A stretch of 64,000 nucleotides of DNA from Cylindrotheca closterium (lineage: Eukaryota > Bacillariophyta > Bacillariophyceae > Bacillariales > Bacillariaceae), in the NCBI GenBank assembly GCA_933822405.4, contig CAKOGP040001725.1, positions 281,922 through 345,921 of the forward strand, given 5' to 3'. Of the stretch, positions 21,690 to 32,388 are shown piece by piece. The position numbers were made by a program, and so were the translations under genes. Under the pieces are notes generated by a model that saw only the letters and a list, made by a program, of their open reading frames with translations, was not told the origin of the DNA and did no database searches. Positions within the stretch are counted from its first letter, which is position 1; every line of letters begins with the position of its first letter.

Positions 21690-22590
21690 TCATTCAACAT
21701 CTGTGAGGCTCACTATGCCTACACCATATTTCCTCATCTTCAGCTTCGTCCTCACTATGCCTACACCCTACTTCCTCATCTTCAGCTTCGCCACCACAGC
21801 GACACGTAATGAAGCGTTTCACAGCCTCCAAGATGTCAGGTTTCATCAACGGTACGGCAACGCTCACTCGGATCACCCTGTAGGTGACTCCTAGTCCCAC
21901 CAGCACAGAAGTACTCAGGTGTTATCGGAATGGCAAAAAGTACGCTGAGATTACGTGAACAAAGGGCATGCCAGCAAATATTGGAAAGAAGACAAACGAG
22001 AAGAAAACGGTTTGATGCTTTGCCCGTTTCCACTGGCAAACCGCGTAAACCTGTAACTGCTCCAGAATGAAAGGGGAACTTTTGGAGTCTCGTAGATACC
22101 TCAGCTGGCCAAGAATATGAACCATTTGTACGCTGTCATGCTGGCATCAAGTGTTACTCGTCTTCGAGTCGGTACATTGTAGCGCCTTCTGTCGTGGGAG
22201 TATGCGTGCAGCTGAAAGCACCGTTGAGCCAAATGTTGGCTCCCAATCCGAAAACCACGTAGATTTGCACATCCAGCGGCTCCAGTAACTGCCGATCGCA
22301 TTCACCAGGTAAGCCGCACCGTCGCTACAGAGCAACGAAAATAAAATATCTGGAACTATTTCAAGTTGAAAGGCTGCCGTCTTGTTTTCCTGCTCGAAAT
22401 GACTCCCGAACAGACGAGGATAAAGCGGAACATTCTGATAAAAGGTAATCCCCGCACATCAGGCATATAGTAATGTTTTCGTTCAGTTCGTCCACTCGTA
22501 ATCGTGGTGTCGCTTTGTCTTACATTAACGATAACAATCGAGTAGCCATCTCTGCAAAATTACCCCTTGTATCAAGCATGGAGATGGTTG
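21690..22590 (-). pseudogene. dead tandem copy of the adjacent seven-helix receptor
   Basis: The minus strand aligns with the intact receptor at 22.8-24.2 kb from its MPDTRG start to the post-TM7 tail, but in three frames. Matching pieces include TRLLSLM, DKATPRLRVDELNEN, RRRVTLD, PITPEYF and LMKPDILEAVKRFI. The conserved Tyr after SLM is a TAA stop (22520-22522), and several indels delete helices. The parent lies in the same orientation, so this is a tandem duplicate that decayed. Confidence 0.85.
21711..21792 (-). repeat. 42-bp direct repeat inside the receptor pseudogene
   Basis: Two adjacent copies of a 42-bp unit. On the minus strand they would encode EAEDEEVGCRHSED and EAEDEEIWCRHSE. 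It expanded the acidic tail segment after TM7. Confidence 0.8.
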
Positions 22591-22813
22591 TTATTGTGGA
22601 GGTTGCGACTATTGTAAAATGACGAAAAAGCCTCGTTACGTTGCACGTGTAACGATCGCGAGTTTTTCTCCATTTCTACATTGGGTTGGGAATCGTAGAT
22701 TGGTACCGGTAGGTATGAGCTCGTACCAGGTACACGTGTACTGTACCAAAACGAAGACATTTCCTTTTATTATTTTTTAGATCAATCGACTAGCTAGATC
22801 GAGCGACGAAATG

Positions 22814-24235
22814 CTACTCTATTACAATCTCATTGGCGTACCTCCTTCCATTCTTTCGGCTCCCATGAATAGTGACTTGGCCTGTTTGGTCTATTCGAGA
22901 ATGCCGACTGACCCCATCGATTCCATCTGACGTGTCCATCGAGGGCGTGTCTTCTTTGCCTTCTTGTTCGGGTTTTGTTTGCTCTTCTTTATGCGGGGTG
23001 GTTTCCAGCTCTGTCGATTTGTTTGTCCCGACCGATGGTCCGATCTCTAGGTCGAAAGACATGTCTCCTAAAGACTTATTATAGTGCGAATCATACTCAC
23101 TCACCCTCATGCTAGTCGAAGTTCGCCGCATTCTTTCAGCATCTGTAAGGCTCTTTCCATGAGAATCCTCACTCTGCTGCCTAAATCTTTCGTCCTTCTC
23201 AACCTCAGCATCGTCACAGCGACATTTGATGAATCGTTTCACAGCCTGCAAAATATCGGGTTTCATCAAGGCTACGACAGCACTCACTCCCCCCTGCAGG
23301 TGACTCCAAGTCCCACCAGCAAAGAAGTACTCAGGTGATATCGGCATGACAAAAGCGAGGACGATGGAAGGAACCCACATCACCACAAACATCCCGACAA
23401 GGCGCGCATAGTATATAAATAAGAGTCGTCGCTTGCCCCGAGGTGGCAGCAAATTCCGACGATATACATCAAAACACGCCCACATTACGTACACAAGCGG
23501 TATGCCAGCAAAGACTGGAAAGAATACAAGCCAGAAGAAGAGGGTCGAGGCTCCATCCGTTTCCACTGGCAAGCACCCCAATCCTGTAACCGCTCCTGAG
23601 TGAAAGGGGAACTTTGGAGTCTCATAGATACCCCAACTAGCCAGAAATAAGCACCAGCTATAGACCGCCATAGAGTGAAATGTTACTCGTCTTCGGCTGG
23701 GCATTTGGTAGCGCCTTCTGCCATTTGAGAATGAAAGCATTCTGTGCAGCTGAAAGCACACCACACCATTTAGCCACATGTTGGCTCCAAACCCAAACAC
23801 TACATAGAATTGTTGAAAATTGCACATCCAATGACTCCAGTAACTGCCGTGTATCGCGTTCATTAGGCACGTCATGGCACAGAGTAACGAAAACAGAAAA
23901 TCCGGTACCATCAGGTAGATCAGATACAAGTTGAAAGGCTGCCGTCGGGTCTTCCGGCTCGAAACGACTCCCAAGAAGACGACGAAGCTGAACATTCCTG
24001 ACAGAAAGGTTATTATCGCCCATGCATACCAGTAGTCTACTAAAGTTTCGTCAGGCGGAGCGGCAACGGCCAAGTCATATCGAGTGCTGTTTTCGTTCAG
24101 TTCGTCCACTCGTAATCGTGGTGTCGCTTTGTCGTACATTAAAGATAGCAATCGAGTACTGATAGCCATCTCTGTTTCACTACCTCTTGTGTCGGGCATT
24201 GAGATGGTATTTGTGGATGACATTATTGAGATCAT
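22814..24235 (-). CDS. seven-transmembrane GPCR-like receptor
   Basis: 473 aa from the ATG at 24235; a second ATG four codons on is equally plausible. An extracellular N terminus of about 60 residues with an NST sequon precedes seven hydrophobic segments (about residues 62 to 330). Cysteines in the first extracellular loop (SHWMC) and the second (GLGCLPVE) could form the usual disulfide. The TM3 end reads LHRML rather than DRY. After TM7 comes PDILQAVKRFIKCRC, with a possible palmitoylation Cys pair, then a ~130-residue Ser/Thr/acidic cytoplasmic tail. The family is not recognised more precisely. The frame stays open upstream, but that part is made of a noncoding duplication. A degraded copy lies immediately downstream. 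Confidence 0.8.
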   Translation of the reverse strand: MISIMSSTNTISMPDTRGSETEMAISTRLLSLMYDKATPRLRVDELNENSTRYDLAVAAPPDETLVDYWYAWAIITFLSGMFSFVVFLGVVSSRKTRRQPFNLYLIYLMVPDFLFSLLCAMTCLMNAIHGSYWSHWMCNFQQFYVVFGFGANMWLNGVVCFQLHRMLSFSNGRRRYQMPSRRRVTFHSMAVYSWCLFLASWGIYETPKFPFHSGAVTGLGCLPVETDGASTLFFWLVFFPVFAGIPLVYVMWACFDVYRRNLLPPRGKRRLLFIYYARLVGMFVVMWVPSIVLAFVMPISPEYFFAGGTWSHLQGGVSAVVALMKPDILQAVKRFIKCRCDDAEVEKDERFRQQSEDSHGKSLTDAERMRRTSTSMRVSEYDSHYNKSLGDMSFDLEIGPSVGTNKSTELETTPHKEEQTKPEQEGKEDTPSMDTSDGIDGVSRHSRIDQTGQVTIHGSRKNGRRYANEIVIE

Positions 24236-24370
24236 ACAAAGTGCCTGTATGCTATCGTCGTAAATTGTTGGTAGTATAAACGCCCTGTTCTCTTTGCCGT
24301 GTATTACTAAAATGCCTGCTGCGAAATTGTTTTTCTCCTTTTGACTTATGGTGGGGTAACAATATCTCAG

Positions 24371-24561
24371 AATAATGACCAATAAAGACAGATTTTGACT
24401 CACAAGTAAGACATTTTGAATCGGCATTTTATTTAGGATCGTAGAATGATGACCAACGAACATTTTTGTTTGTTTGCCGTTTAGCACCTCTATCGTAGAA
24501 TGACCAATCAATAAAAAAAAGACAAATTTTGACTGACTCACCAGCAGTCAGACATTTTGAA
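24371..24561. repeat. short diverged direct duplication upstream of the receptor
   Basis: Two copies, about 24376-24427 and 24503-24561, share ACCAATAA/ACCAATCAATAA, ATTTTGACT and AGACATTTTGAAT. The duplication keeps a frame open above the receptor start, which makes that extension suspect as coding sequence. Confidence 0.65.
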
Positions 24562-25837
24562 TTTCTTTTTCTCTGTACCGGTATAGTATCCCTGGTAAAT
24601 TAAATTCAATCAACTATAATAGATATCCGCCCTATAGCAGCTCGAGCATCTAATTGTGAACAATCCTACCTCCCTAACGACATCCTTGTTGATAGATGGA
24701 AGTTTGTATGTTATAGTTGTTGATTTATAATTGAGTATATTGTATCATAATATTCATATTCAGCAACTACAGAAGATAAGATTCGGATTACTTTGCAGGA
24801 CAGCAGGTTTCGTCTTTGGCTTGGACATGGACCCACAAGAACGGATGATAGCATTGACATAAACACATAAAGGTGCATAAGAGGAATAGATCGACATGGC
24901 GTCATAATCGAAAGGTGGTGGAATGCGGCTGAAAAAGAGGAAAATCTGTGCAAGTCGTCGTCGTGGACTCGGGTGCATTGGATGTGTTTGGTGCTCTGAT
25001 AGTAGGCCAGCGATCCAGAGTCAGGTGCAACTTCAGTCACTGCATCTTGGGTCGTCAGTTCGCCATGGCAGCAGTTGCAGAGGAATTTATAGGTTGAGGT
25101 TTATCTGTTCCATCGGCTGTTCCACGCAGCAAGGTTGAGGCTTCCCCTACGCAGTGAAATCGTCCGCTTGGAAGTTTGACTTGGCGACGATATCAGATCA
25201 TGTAGTTTCTTTACAAGCGTATTCTTGTTGGCATTGTTGCTTTTGTGTATAAAAGTGCCGCTGTTGAAATAACTCATGGAATAATGTGAGCGAAAGTCAT
25301 CGGAATGAAACTTTTTGTGGAATTCGGTCCACGTTTCGCAGGTTTCTTGTCTCAAGGCTCGCAAAACCATTTTCGGTTGTGTATATTGTGATGTATTTGG
25401 ATGGTATTGTTGCAATTTGCAACGATTGGAGTGCTAGATTCGTGGATGTATCTTTTCGTCGGGTGTATTGCGGTGAAGATTTTGATGTCAACACCACTTT
25501 TGTCGTTGTGTTCAAATGTTGGCGGGTCCGCTGCCATACGTTCCATACTTACTATTGACTTTAGCGCGTGCTTTTGTATGTGGGTTTCTACAAAAGTGCG
25601 CCCTGCACACTTTCAGCGAGCACTTCAATCTTGCTTCTACATAGTATATGAATCTGGCCCGCGCAGCCTCGCAGAATTGGTGCGTTGACCAAGAAACAGT
25701 GCCTGAAAAAGTTCTGCCGAGGATTCCACTCCGACATAACGCATGATGAATGATGACGCATCGTTTCTCGGCAGTCACGCGAAGTTCAAACCCATCAAGA
25801 AAACGGCAAACGCAATGGACCCGACTAGCTGGAATGC

Positions 25838-25920
25838 TGATGACGTCGTACAACCAATGGCGAAATGATGACGTCGTTTTTAACCAATCACACGGGATTA
25901 ACTAGAATCGTTTCTGATTG
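25838..25920 (+). promoter_or_regulatory. duplicated CRE-like/CCAAT cluster
   Basis: GATGACGTCGT followed closely by AACCAAT occurs twice (25839-25858 and 25867-25888), with an inverted CCAAT (ATTGG) at about 25916. TGACGT is the core of CO2/cAMP-responsive elements described in diatoms. The cluster sits about 160-240 bp before the ATG of the small secreted protein gene. Confidence 0.5.
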
Positions 25921-26074
25921 GCTGAGCAAATTTTGAAACCCCACAAACCATCAACTCCGTCGTGTAATGTGCAAAAGGAGAACGAGACAATCGCAGAAAC
26001 CCGTCAAAATATTACAAACATTCTCATTTTTTCACAAAGAGAAGGCCAACACTTTTACCAAACAAACCACAACC

Positions 26075-26677
26075 ATGAAGAAGTCTACCTTGATTTCACT
26101 CCTTGCGACAAGTCTCTGCTGTAGCGAAGGCAACGCCCTGGTGGACATTGCTCTTCCAACAGCCGCATCGCTAATCGCTTCACAGAGTCATGCAGCATTT
26201 TCTCCAGCAACCACTTTTGCTCAGTCAACGATCGCCACCTCCAGTATTTCAATGGCCGACAGCCTATCACTACCGCAAATGGCTGGGCCGGATTCTTTTA
26301 CGGACGTGGCCCACTTTGCCCTTGATTTCTCGGGCCTTCTCAGCAATCCTTCCAGATTGATGATGCGGCTCTCAGCACTTGGCTCCTCCAGCCTTGACAT
26401 TGCCGAAACCATACCGCTGACCACGGAGCCTCCCTCCTCCCCATTGGTAGAGGCTGAAGTCCTGACAGACATGGCACACGTTGCCTTGGACTTTTCTGGT
26501 TTACTCAGTCCGTCCAAGTCCATGATGCGCCTGTATTCCATAATCGGGCGACTATTTGCCTTGAGTGCTGACTACCTACCAGATCATACTGTTCATCCAG
26601 AAGAATTGATGATTCAATTGTTCTTGATCTGTGTGACTATGCGAGAACTGATCCAAGAGAAGCCTATCAAGTCATGA
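26075..26677 (+). CDS. small secreted protein with an internal repeat, unknown function
   Basis: 200 aa. The frame is open further upstream, but this ATG starts a classical signal peptide (M-K-K then a hydrophobic core through GNA). The body is Ala/Ser rich and contains two related blocks: F-T-D-V-A-H-F-A-L-D-F-S-G-L-L near residue 81 and L-T-D-M-A-H-V-A-L-D-F-S-G-L-L near residue 132, each followed by MMRL. No known family is recognised. HAAFSP downstream of the signal could be a second, plastid-type site. A CRE/CCAAT cluster precedes it. Confidence 0.65.
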   Translation: MKKSTLISLLATSLCCSEGNALVDIALPTAASLIASQSHAAFSPATTFAQSTIATSSISMADSLSLPQMAGPDSFTDVAHFALDFSGLLSNPSRLMMRLSALGSSSLDIAETIPLTTEPPSSPLVEAEVLTDMAHVALDFSGLLSPSKSMMRLYSIIGRLFALSADYLPDHTVHPEELMIQLFLICVTMRELIQEKPIKS

Positions 26678-27958
26678 TAGTGATTGCTTGATTCTTCATC
26701 ATGAAGAAGCAGGAGCGCAACACGAAATACATAGAAAGAAACTTCCACGCAAGCGATTGCAATAGAGAAGGAAGTTACAATCCAACCCATAGACGACGAA
26801 AATCAATCATAGACCAATAAATCAAATAATAGAGACTTACTAGATCTAAACTCTATTCTCACATAGCCAGACTATCATCTTGAGGAGCAGCACGCCGAGG
26901 AGGTCGGGGCGGGGCGGTGCTACTACCACTACCACGTCGTGCATTGCATTACCTCATTCTCCCCTTTTCCAATCTTGCATGCTCGACCCATTCGTTATTC
27001 ACTTCAGTCGGTCACTACCTCTCGCTCCACCAGAACTTGATGAGTCAGTCAGGTTTCGTGGGATACACTCCGACCCTTTACCGTTTCATGATAGTCCTTT
27101 CTTGTTTGGTGGCCGATTTTTGATGACGTCATTTGTTCAGAGAGGGCAGTACTGAACCAAATTGATATTTTTGACATCCCCAACATTATTTGTGTTCCCG
27201 GAATTGTTCACAAAATTGATAAAATTAGATCCAGTGTTCCGATGAAAAGAGGACATCCATCGGTATGCGGTATCGTAAACTACTGCAAGCCACTCTTCCA
27301 ATGGTTACCCACAACAAGGTCAAGAAACAGGAACTTACAATATTTGGGCATTTTATATCCACTTGCTGCTGTGTGAGTGTAGTGGTATTTCCGCCCCGCA
27401 TCCTGCTGGTAGTGGTGCTGGTGCTGGTGGTCATCCGAGGGGGTATTTGTGGCAAAAAGAAACCAAGGTGCCAACCCCATGATGCCACCATTCCAATTTA
27501 ATTCTACAACTGATACTATTAGCGGTGTTCATTGGACCAACAAGTGTTGGCGATCGTATTTTCACCACGAAGACGGCATGACGTGGATTTGCAGTATTTC
27601 GGTCATTATCGGTCATAGGTGGTGCCAACTTCAAGCATTTCATTATTCCGAATGATACTCAGAGTTTTGGATGATTTAGCTTAAGTATCAAAGTTTTGCA
27701 ATCCATTGTGGGGAGTACTGTAGTGCTATGGAATTAGCGGTGTTAATTGGAGAAAAAATGCAAACTTTGGCGGGATGCCGTGCCCAACACCGTAATTGTG
27801 ATGTTTGGGCGCAATGAGGCAGGTGGCTGGAATTGGGCCGGGTGCAATCTCAAGCCATTGTCGTTTCGCCCACAAACTTGCTAATAAATTCGATGAACGA
27901 ACGAATCAATCGTTCATCTCATCACTTCAAGCCCCGATAGCTCACCAAATAATTAATC
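26678..27958. other. 1.3-kb stretch without a gene
   Basis: Includes one perfect CRE palindrome TGACGTCA (27124-27131) and two short similar strings TTAGCGGTGTT(C/A)ATTGGA (near 27529 and 27734). No coding feature is supported. Confidence 0.4.
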
Positions 27959-28609
27959 ATGAAGATCGCATCCATCCTAAAGACCAAACTGCTGGTAGAG
28001 TCCAAGAAGAACAAACTATCTTTCAAGACCTTTTTGTCCCAAACAAGTTTGGATACCCTTGCAACTTCAGAGTGTAACAAGAGAGATTGCGTTGATGAAG
28101 GCTTTCAACAAGAATCCTTGCAAAGCGTTGACATACTGGCATCCAATGCGATGTCGAAATTTCTGACAATGGCGAGGACGAGAAAACCAGGAGCACTCTG
28201 GCCCTTTCCGACGATGAGGTCCGTGGACTCTTCTGCGTCTGGAACGACGCATTGGCGACTCTCGATTCAGACGAGGTCGCATCAAGGTACTCCAGCAAGC
28301 CTTGTCTCCTTCCCAGCACTGTCAGCCATGTCCCAAGAACTGATTATGATTCCATCAAGGAGGACTACTTCGTTCATTTCTTGGAAAAAGAAACCTCAAG
28401 GCATGTTACTCTAAAATTATGTCACGACTGGTCCCGGCTGGTACATGGACAATGGTGTCTATGATATCAGTCTACAAGCCACTGAAGGCATTGTGAAAGC
28501 ACGACAGTACTCCTTTGTCTACACCAAAGAGGGAGACGAATGGAAGATTTCCCATCATGCCGGAAGAAATTCTTCTCAAATCGGCAATGTTGGGCAGTCT
28601 CCTAGATGA
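27959..28609 (+). pseudogene. broken SnoaL-like / CaMKII-association-like gene
   Basis: Pieces of one SnoaL-fold (nuclear-transport-factor-2-like) protein lie in order but change frame. Frame 2 starts at the ATG (MKIASILKTK). Frame 1 from about 28160 reads WNDALATLDSDEVASRY, then LLP and DYFVHFLEK. Frame 2 resumes near 28442 with DNGVYDISL, YSFVYTKEGDEWKISHH and a stop at 28607. Those blocks match the order seen in SgcJ/EcaC-type association-domain proteins. A TAA at 28412 closes the first frame. No GT-AG intron repairs all the joins, so it is a pseudogene unless the assembly has indels. Confidence 0.75.
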
Positions 28610-29043
28610 CTTGATGTTTGATATAATGCGTTCATAGAAAGGTGTCCAACAGAAGGAAAAGCAAGAAAACATTTTATTAGAGCAAAAGAAGGAAAAACTT
28701 TCGCGATGACGCATATTGAATATTGAACGAATATGACCAGAAAGATATTGTGACTCGACTGACTCAGAATGGCGGCAAAAAGCAAGCCTAGCATTTTTCA
28801 GCGTAAATTTCAAGAAATTCTACTAGTCCCACATCACAACGCGCGGCAGAACGTCTCAATCTACAGTTTTAGCCGCTAAATGGTTAAATACTTAGCTATG
28901 TCCCGCGCCGGCGCCAATCCGGGATTGTCACAATCATCCCACGATTACTCCATTACCCAGAAAACCACACCGCTGGACATCACTTCACGTCTCGAACGGT
29001 TCCTCAATTTTATATATAGTATCTTTCCGTCTGGGAAAACAGG
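28610..29043. other. intergenic
   Basis: 5' flank of the first GH99-like gene; a TATATATA-like string lies about 30 nt before its ATG. Nothing else seen. Confidence 0.4.
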
Positions 29044-30768
29044 ATGTCATCCTACTTGATCTATTCCAAAGATGAAGCATACTCTCGAAGAACTGCGGCT
29101 GTCATAGGTGCAGCAGATGCCTCGCCATCATTGAGAAGAGTGCCTGACGGAGAAGAGAGTTTGGACTACAAATTCCGCGAAACGGAAGGAATCAAGGGCC
29201 CCGAAAGAGAAGCCGCAGCTGAAAATTCTTCAGCATCAGCTTCAATCGACGACGAGATACCATCGCACCATGAGTTGGAAGCATCTGCATCCTTTCTTGA
29301 CGAATATCACGACCATGGAGACAAGAAAAAGAACATGCGAAAAAACCCGAGGTACAACCCAAGACGAAAGAATTCAGGTGCTTCAACATCTTCTTCAAAT
29401 GATTCCATACAGTCCTACCCGGCTGCAAATAATTCTAGAATCATGGAAATCTACTGCTTACTCCTGTCGGTTGCTCTGCTTTTCACACTGGGACTGATGG
29501 CTGGCCGTCATATTTGGGAGTATCCAGTTTCGAGCAGCAGTCCTTCTTCTTCTGTGATTTCAGGTGTTCGAGATAGTAGTGACAAGAATCTTCAGGACAC
29601 ACCTCAGATTCCTAAGATTACTGTTGGAACTTACTATTACCCATGGCACGGTGGAGACTTTCACAGAGGAGCTGGATACGTCCGTAAAAGCTTGGGACAA
29701 AGCCCTGCGCTCGGCGAGTATGACGATCGTGATCCCAATACTATCAGCCAACATTTGGCATGGAGCAAGGAGGGAAACATTGGGCTATGGGTGGCAAGCT
29801 GGTGGGGGGCATACGAACGGGAAGATAATACAACAAGGACGGTCATATTGAATCACGAGGAATTGAAAAAAGGAGGACCTTTTGAAAATCACAAGGTTGC
29901 TCTGTTCTACGAAACTTTTGGTAGAATCCGAGAGGAAGACTACTACTCGTTACATCGCATCAAACCCGATATGGAATTCATCTGTGAACACTACTTGAGT
30001 CATCCCAACTATTACACGCTCGACGATGGTCGCCCTGTTTTGTTCGTGTACCTGACAAGGCATTTGGAGACCTTGGTTCGTTTCGAATCAGTAATTCACA
30101 TAATGCGCAAGACTGTCAAAGATGCCTGTGGGAAGGATATTTATATTATTGGCGATCAGATCTTTGGGCGCTTTGATCCACCAGGCTATGAGGTCAGTGC
30201 CGAACAGAGACTGGTAGAAAAGGAAGATAAATTGTATTCGTCGACTCCCACGGCCTTTGATTTACTGGATGGTGTCACCAACTACGATGTCTATGGGAGT
30301 ATGGGTGCAACTTTACGGACATTTGGTGGGTACGTGGCGGAAGATTCTGTCGCTGACTATTACCTGACGGTACAGCGTAAATGGAGGAAATACGCCAAGG
30401 AGCAAAAAGGATGCTCTTTCATTCCAGCTGTCTCTCCTGGCTACAATGACCTTGGAGTACGTCCAAAAGAAGAACACACGCCGTTGGCAAGATCCTTGAA
30501 ACGAGCAACCCGTGGTGGCAAAGACTCGGGCTCCTTCTTCCGTGTATCGATCGAGCATGCCCGAACACTGGTCGATCCGTCCGCATCATACCTGCTAATG
30601 GTTAATTCTTTCAATGAATGGCATGAAGATACACAGATTGAACCAGTCATCGGCGAGCCGGCGTCTACACCATATAATATGACCTTTGGAATCGAGTACG
30701 ATGGATACGGCACTTTGTATTTGGATATCCTGCGGAATGGCACAAAGGATGTCAACATTGTCGTTTGA
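29044..30768 (+). CDS. GH99-like glycosidase, type II membrane form
   Basis: Single exon, 574 aa, ATG start. A hydrophilic N-terminal part of about 130 residues with a basic KKKNMRKNPR stretch precedes one membrane helix (about 133-153) and a Ser stem. The catalytic part starts near residue 192 with VGTYYYPWHGGDFHRG and contains LWVASWWGAY, FYET, DGRPVLFVYL and NSFNEWHEDTQIEPV. In GH99 endo-alpha-mannosidases the N-E-W-H-E block holds the two catalytic carboxylates, here Glu525 and Glu528. A Golgi/endomembrane orientation resembles animal endomannosidase. Family knowledge predicts endo cleavage of alpha-mannosides; the substrate is not shown. This is the first of three paralogues. Confidence 0.85.
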   Translation: MSSYLIYSKDEAYSRRTAAVIGAADASPSLRRVPDGEESLDYKFRETEGIKGPEREAAAENSSASASIDDEIPSHHELEASASFLDEYHDHGDKKKNMRKNPRYNPRRKNSGASTSSSNDSIQSYPAANNSRIMEIYCLLLSVALLFTLGLMAGRHIWEYPVSSSSPSSSVISGVRDSSDKNLQDTPQIPKITVGTYYYPWHGGDFHRGAGYVRKSLGQSPALGEYDDRDPNTISQHLAWSKEGNIGLWVASWWGAYEREDNTTRTVILNHEELKKGGPFENHKVALFYETFGRIREEDYYSLHRIKPDMEFICEHYLSHPNYYTLDDGRPVLFVYLTRHLETLVRFESVIHIMRKTVKDACGKDIYIIGDQIFGRFDPPGYEVSAEQRLVEKEDKLYSSTPTAFDLLDGVTNYDVYGSMGATLRTFGGYVAEDSVADYYLTVQRKWRKYAKEQKGCSFIPAVSPGYNDLGVRPKEEHTPLARSLKRATRGGKDSGSFFRVSIEHARTLVDPSASYLLMVNSFNEWHEDTQIEPVIGEPASTPYNMTFGIEYDGYGTLYLDILRNGTKDVNIVV

Positions 30769-30863
30769 GCGACACAATATTCCATTCGAATAATGGAGCT
30801 ACATGTACAATTTTATAAAAAGAATTACATTTGAGTGACTATGTACGTCGGAGCAGGTCATCA

Positions 30864-31694
30864 TTATCTTCTGCCTTTTCCTTTCTTTCCATTACCACCT
30901 TTGCCGCGTTTGCCACCGCTGCTACCACCATAGTTGTCAAATGCTTTTTCGAGCTTTCCAACATCGGCTCCCTTCCATTTGCTGACTTCAGTTCCCTGTT
31001 GATACAGAACAAAGACTGGGTAACTACCAACACCATTCGCATCTGCCAGCTTTTTGGTCTCCTTGTTCTTGTCACAAACAACTTGAGCAGCCCGAAGCAT
31101 TGCGTCACTGTTCTCATTGCTCCCCATTTCGCCTTTTGCCAATTCCTCGTACCGAGGTTGAATTCCATGACAAGCGGTACACCACGTCGTGACAAACTCC
31201 AATAATACTGTATCATGTTCCTGCAAGACTTTATTCAAATCACTCTGAGTGTGAATCTGCTGAATGGATGATACTGATTGTTGAGTGCCTCCTTCCTTCT
31301 TATTCTTATTCTTGCTCTTTCTCCTATTCTTTTTGTTTAGCTTTTCAGAGGAAGCAATGGTCGGATTAGATGCTCCTTCAGATTGGCTCTTGCTTTCAGA
31401 TGTTTTCGAGTCATCAACTGAAGATGGTCCATCATGGGACCCATTCATAGGGATAGGACAACTTTCGGCCGTACAAATTGCAATCTGACCTACTGTTGAA
31501 ACATCGTTCATCAGACCATCACCATCCTGTTGATCGTGGAAACTAATCTTTTCAGCCGTTTCTTCAGCAAATTCAGTGAGACCTTCTGACGCCCTCATTC
31601 TTTCACGATAGATTGTACTTTGTTGTTGGTGTCGCAAGGAGTACTGTGGGAACGATTCTAATGTTTTTTTTTGGTGGTTGATAGCGGGATGCAT
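30864..31694 (-). CDS. thioredoxin-domain protein with a basic glycine tail
   Basis: 276 aa from an ATG seven bases from a TACCGGTA palindrome. The N-terminal half is hydrophilic with a Lys/Asn-rich patch and lacks a signal peptide. The second half is a thioredoxin fold: LLEFVTTWCTACHG with the WCxxC site, YEELA, and the cis-Pro loop SYPVFVLYQQG. It ends in a GGKRGKGG-type basic tail. A reductase or isomerase role is inferred from WCTAC. It is the only minus-strand gene between 29 and 60 kb and shares none of the secreted modules, so it is probably a bystander. Confidence 0.85.
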   Translation of the reverse strand: MHPAINHQKKTLESFPQYSLRHQQQSTIYRERMRASEGLTEFAEETAEKISFHDQQDGDGLMNDVSTVGQIAICTAESCPIPMNGSHDGPSSVDDSKTSESKSQSEGASNPTIASSEKLNKKNRRKSKNKNKKEGGTQQSVSSIQQIHTQSDLNKVLQEHDTVLLEFVTTWCTACHGIQPRYEELAKGEMGSNENSDAMLRAAQVVCDKNKETKKLADANGVGSYPVFVLYQQGTEVSKWKGADVGKLEKAFDNYGGSSGGKRGKGGNGKKGKGRR

Positions 31695-32388
31695 GTTATA
31701 TACCGGTACGATGGGAGACGAAAAACTGGAGCGAACCCGGATGTTAGTAATAGTCCCTAAAAAAATCCCACACGCGCATGCAGTATATATTGAATAAAAT
31801 GATTACACGTGACAAGTTATGCCTTTGTTCGTACTGTACCTATGGTTATCAACAACCCTTACGGAGTCTTCCAAGGTCGGCTTATATCTACCGGTATGCT
31901 TGTTTGATCAGAAGGTAGCAATAACAATCATTTTTATTCCAACTGTGTATTTTAATAAAAAAATACTGCAGGCCGCATGAACCATCAATTGTGCGGTTCG
32001 AAAAATTGCCAGAGTGTTCGAATTACATGGGACTGGCCAGTGCGAGCAAGCCTGTTCGAGCGAGACAATTGCATGGTATTCATGTTCAACGTCGGACGCA
32101 TTGGAACGATTTCCGCCACATTTGTTTATCGTTTTCGTCGAGTCTCCACAATATTTGTATCTGCAATAAATATCATGCGAACTCTGAGATTTATGGTGAA
32201 AAAAACACAGGAAAAACCAAAACAATGTATCATCATTGGAGTTTTCTCATATTGCCGCCTACCACCAACAAGCACGAGATCTCAGACCTAATAACTTCCA
32301 ACACCAATACTAACACCAATACCAGCACAGGCACAAACACCAATATCAGTACCAGCTCTTCCGCTTTCAACCAAGTAATACATTGACG
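31695..32388. other. intergenic with a degenerate ACCAAT repeat
   Basis: Holds TACCGGTA at 31701 and 31889 and a degenerate (ACCAAT/ACCAGC)n tract at about 32297-32355, just before the next gene. No gene is supported. Confidence 0.45.

Larger units (their letters stand above)
24236..26074. other. 1.8-kb stretch without a confident gene
   Basis: Contains the short duplication at 24371-24561 and the CRE/CCAAT cluster near 25.85 kb. Minus-strand frames between 24.7 and 25.85 kb are short and shift frame. They could be remnants of an old element, but I recognise no domain. Confidence 0.4.

Noticed and set aside
24236..24541. 102-codon upstream extension of the receptor
   Set aside because: Starts at GTG, is made of a diverged DNA duplication, and the pseudogene copy shows no trace of it.
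25101..25853. Possible retroelement remnant on the minus strand
   Set aside because: Several short frames shift into one another, but I find no protease, integrase or reverse-transcriptase motif and no terminal repeats.
30864..31694. Thioredoxin-like gene as a member of the secreted cluster
   Set aside because: Opposite strand, no signal peptide, no head module or PS linker.
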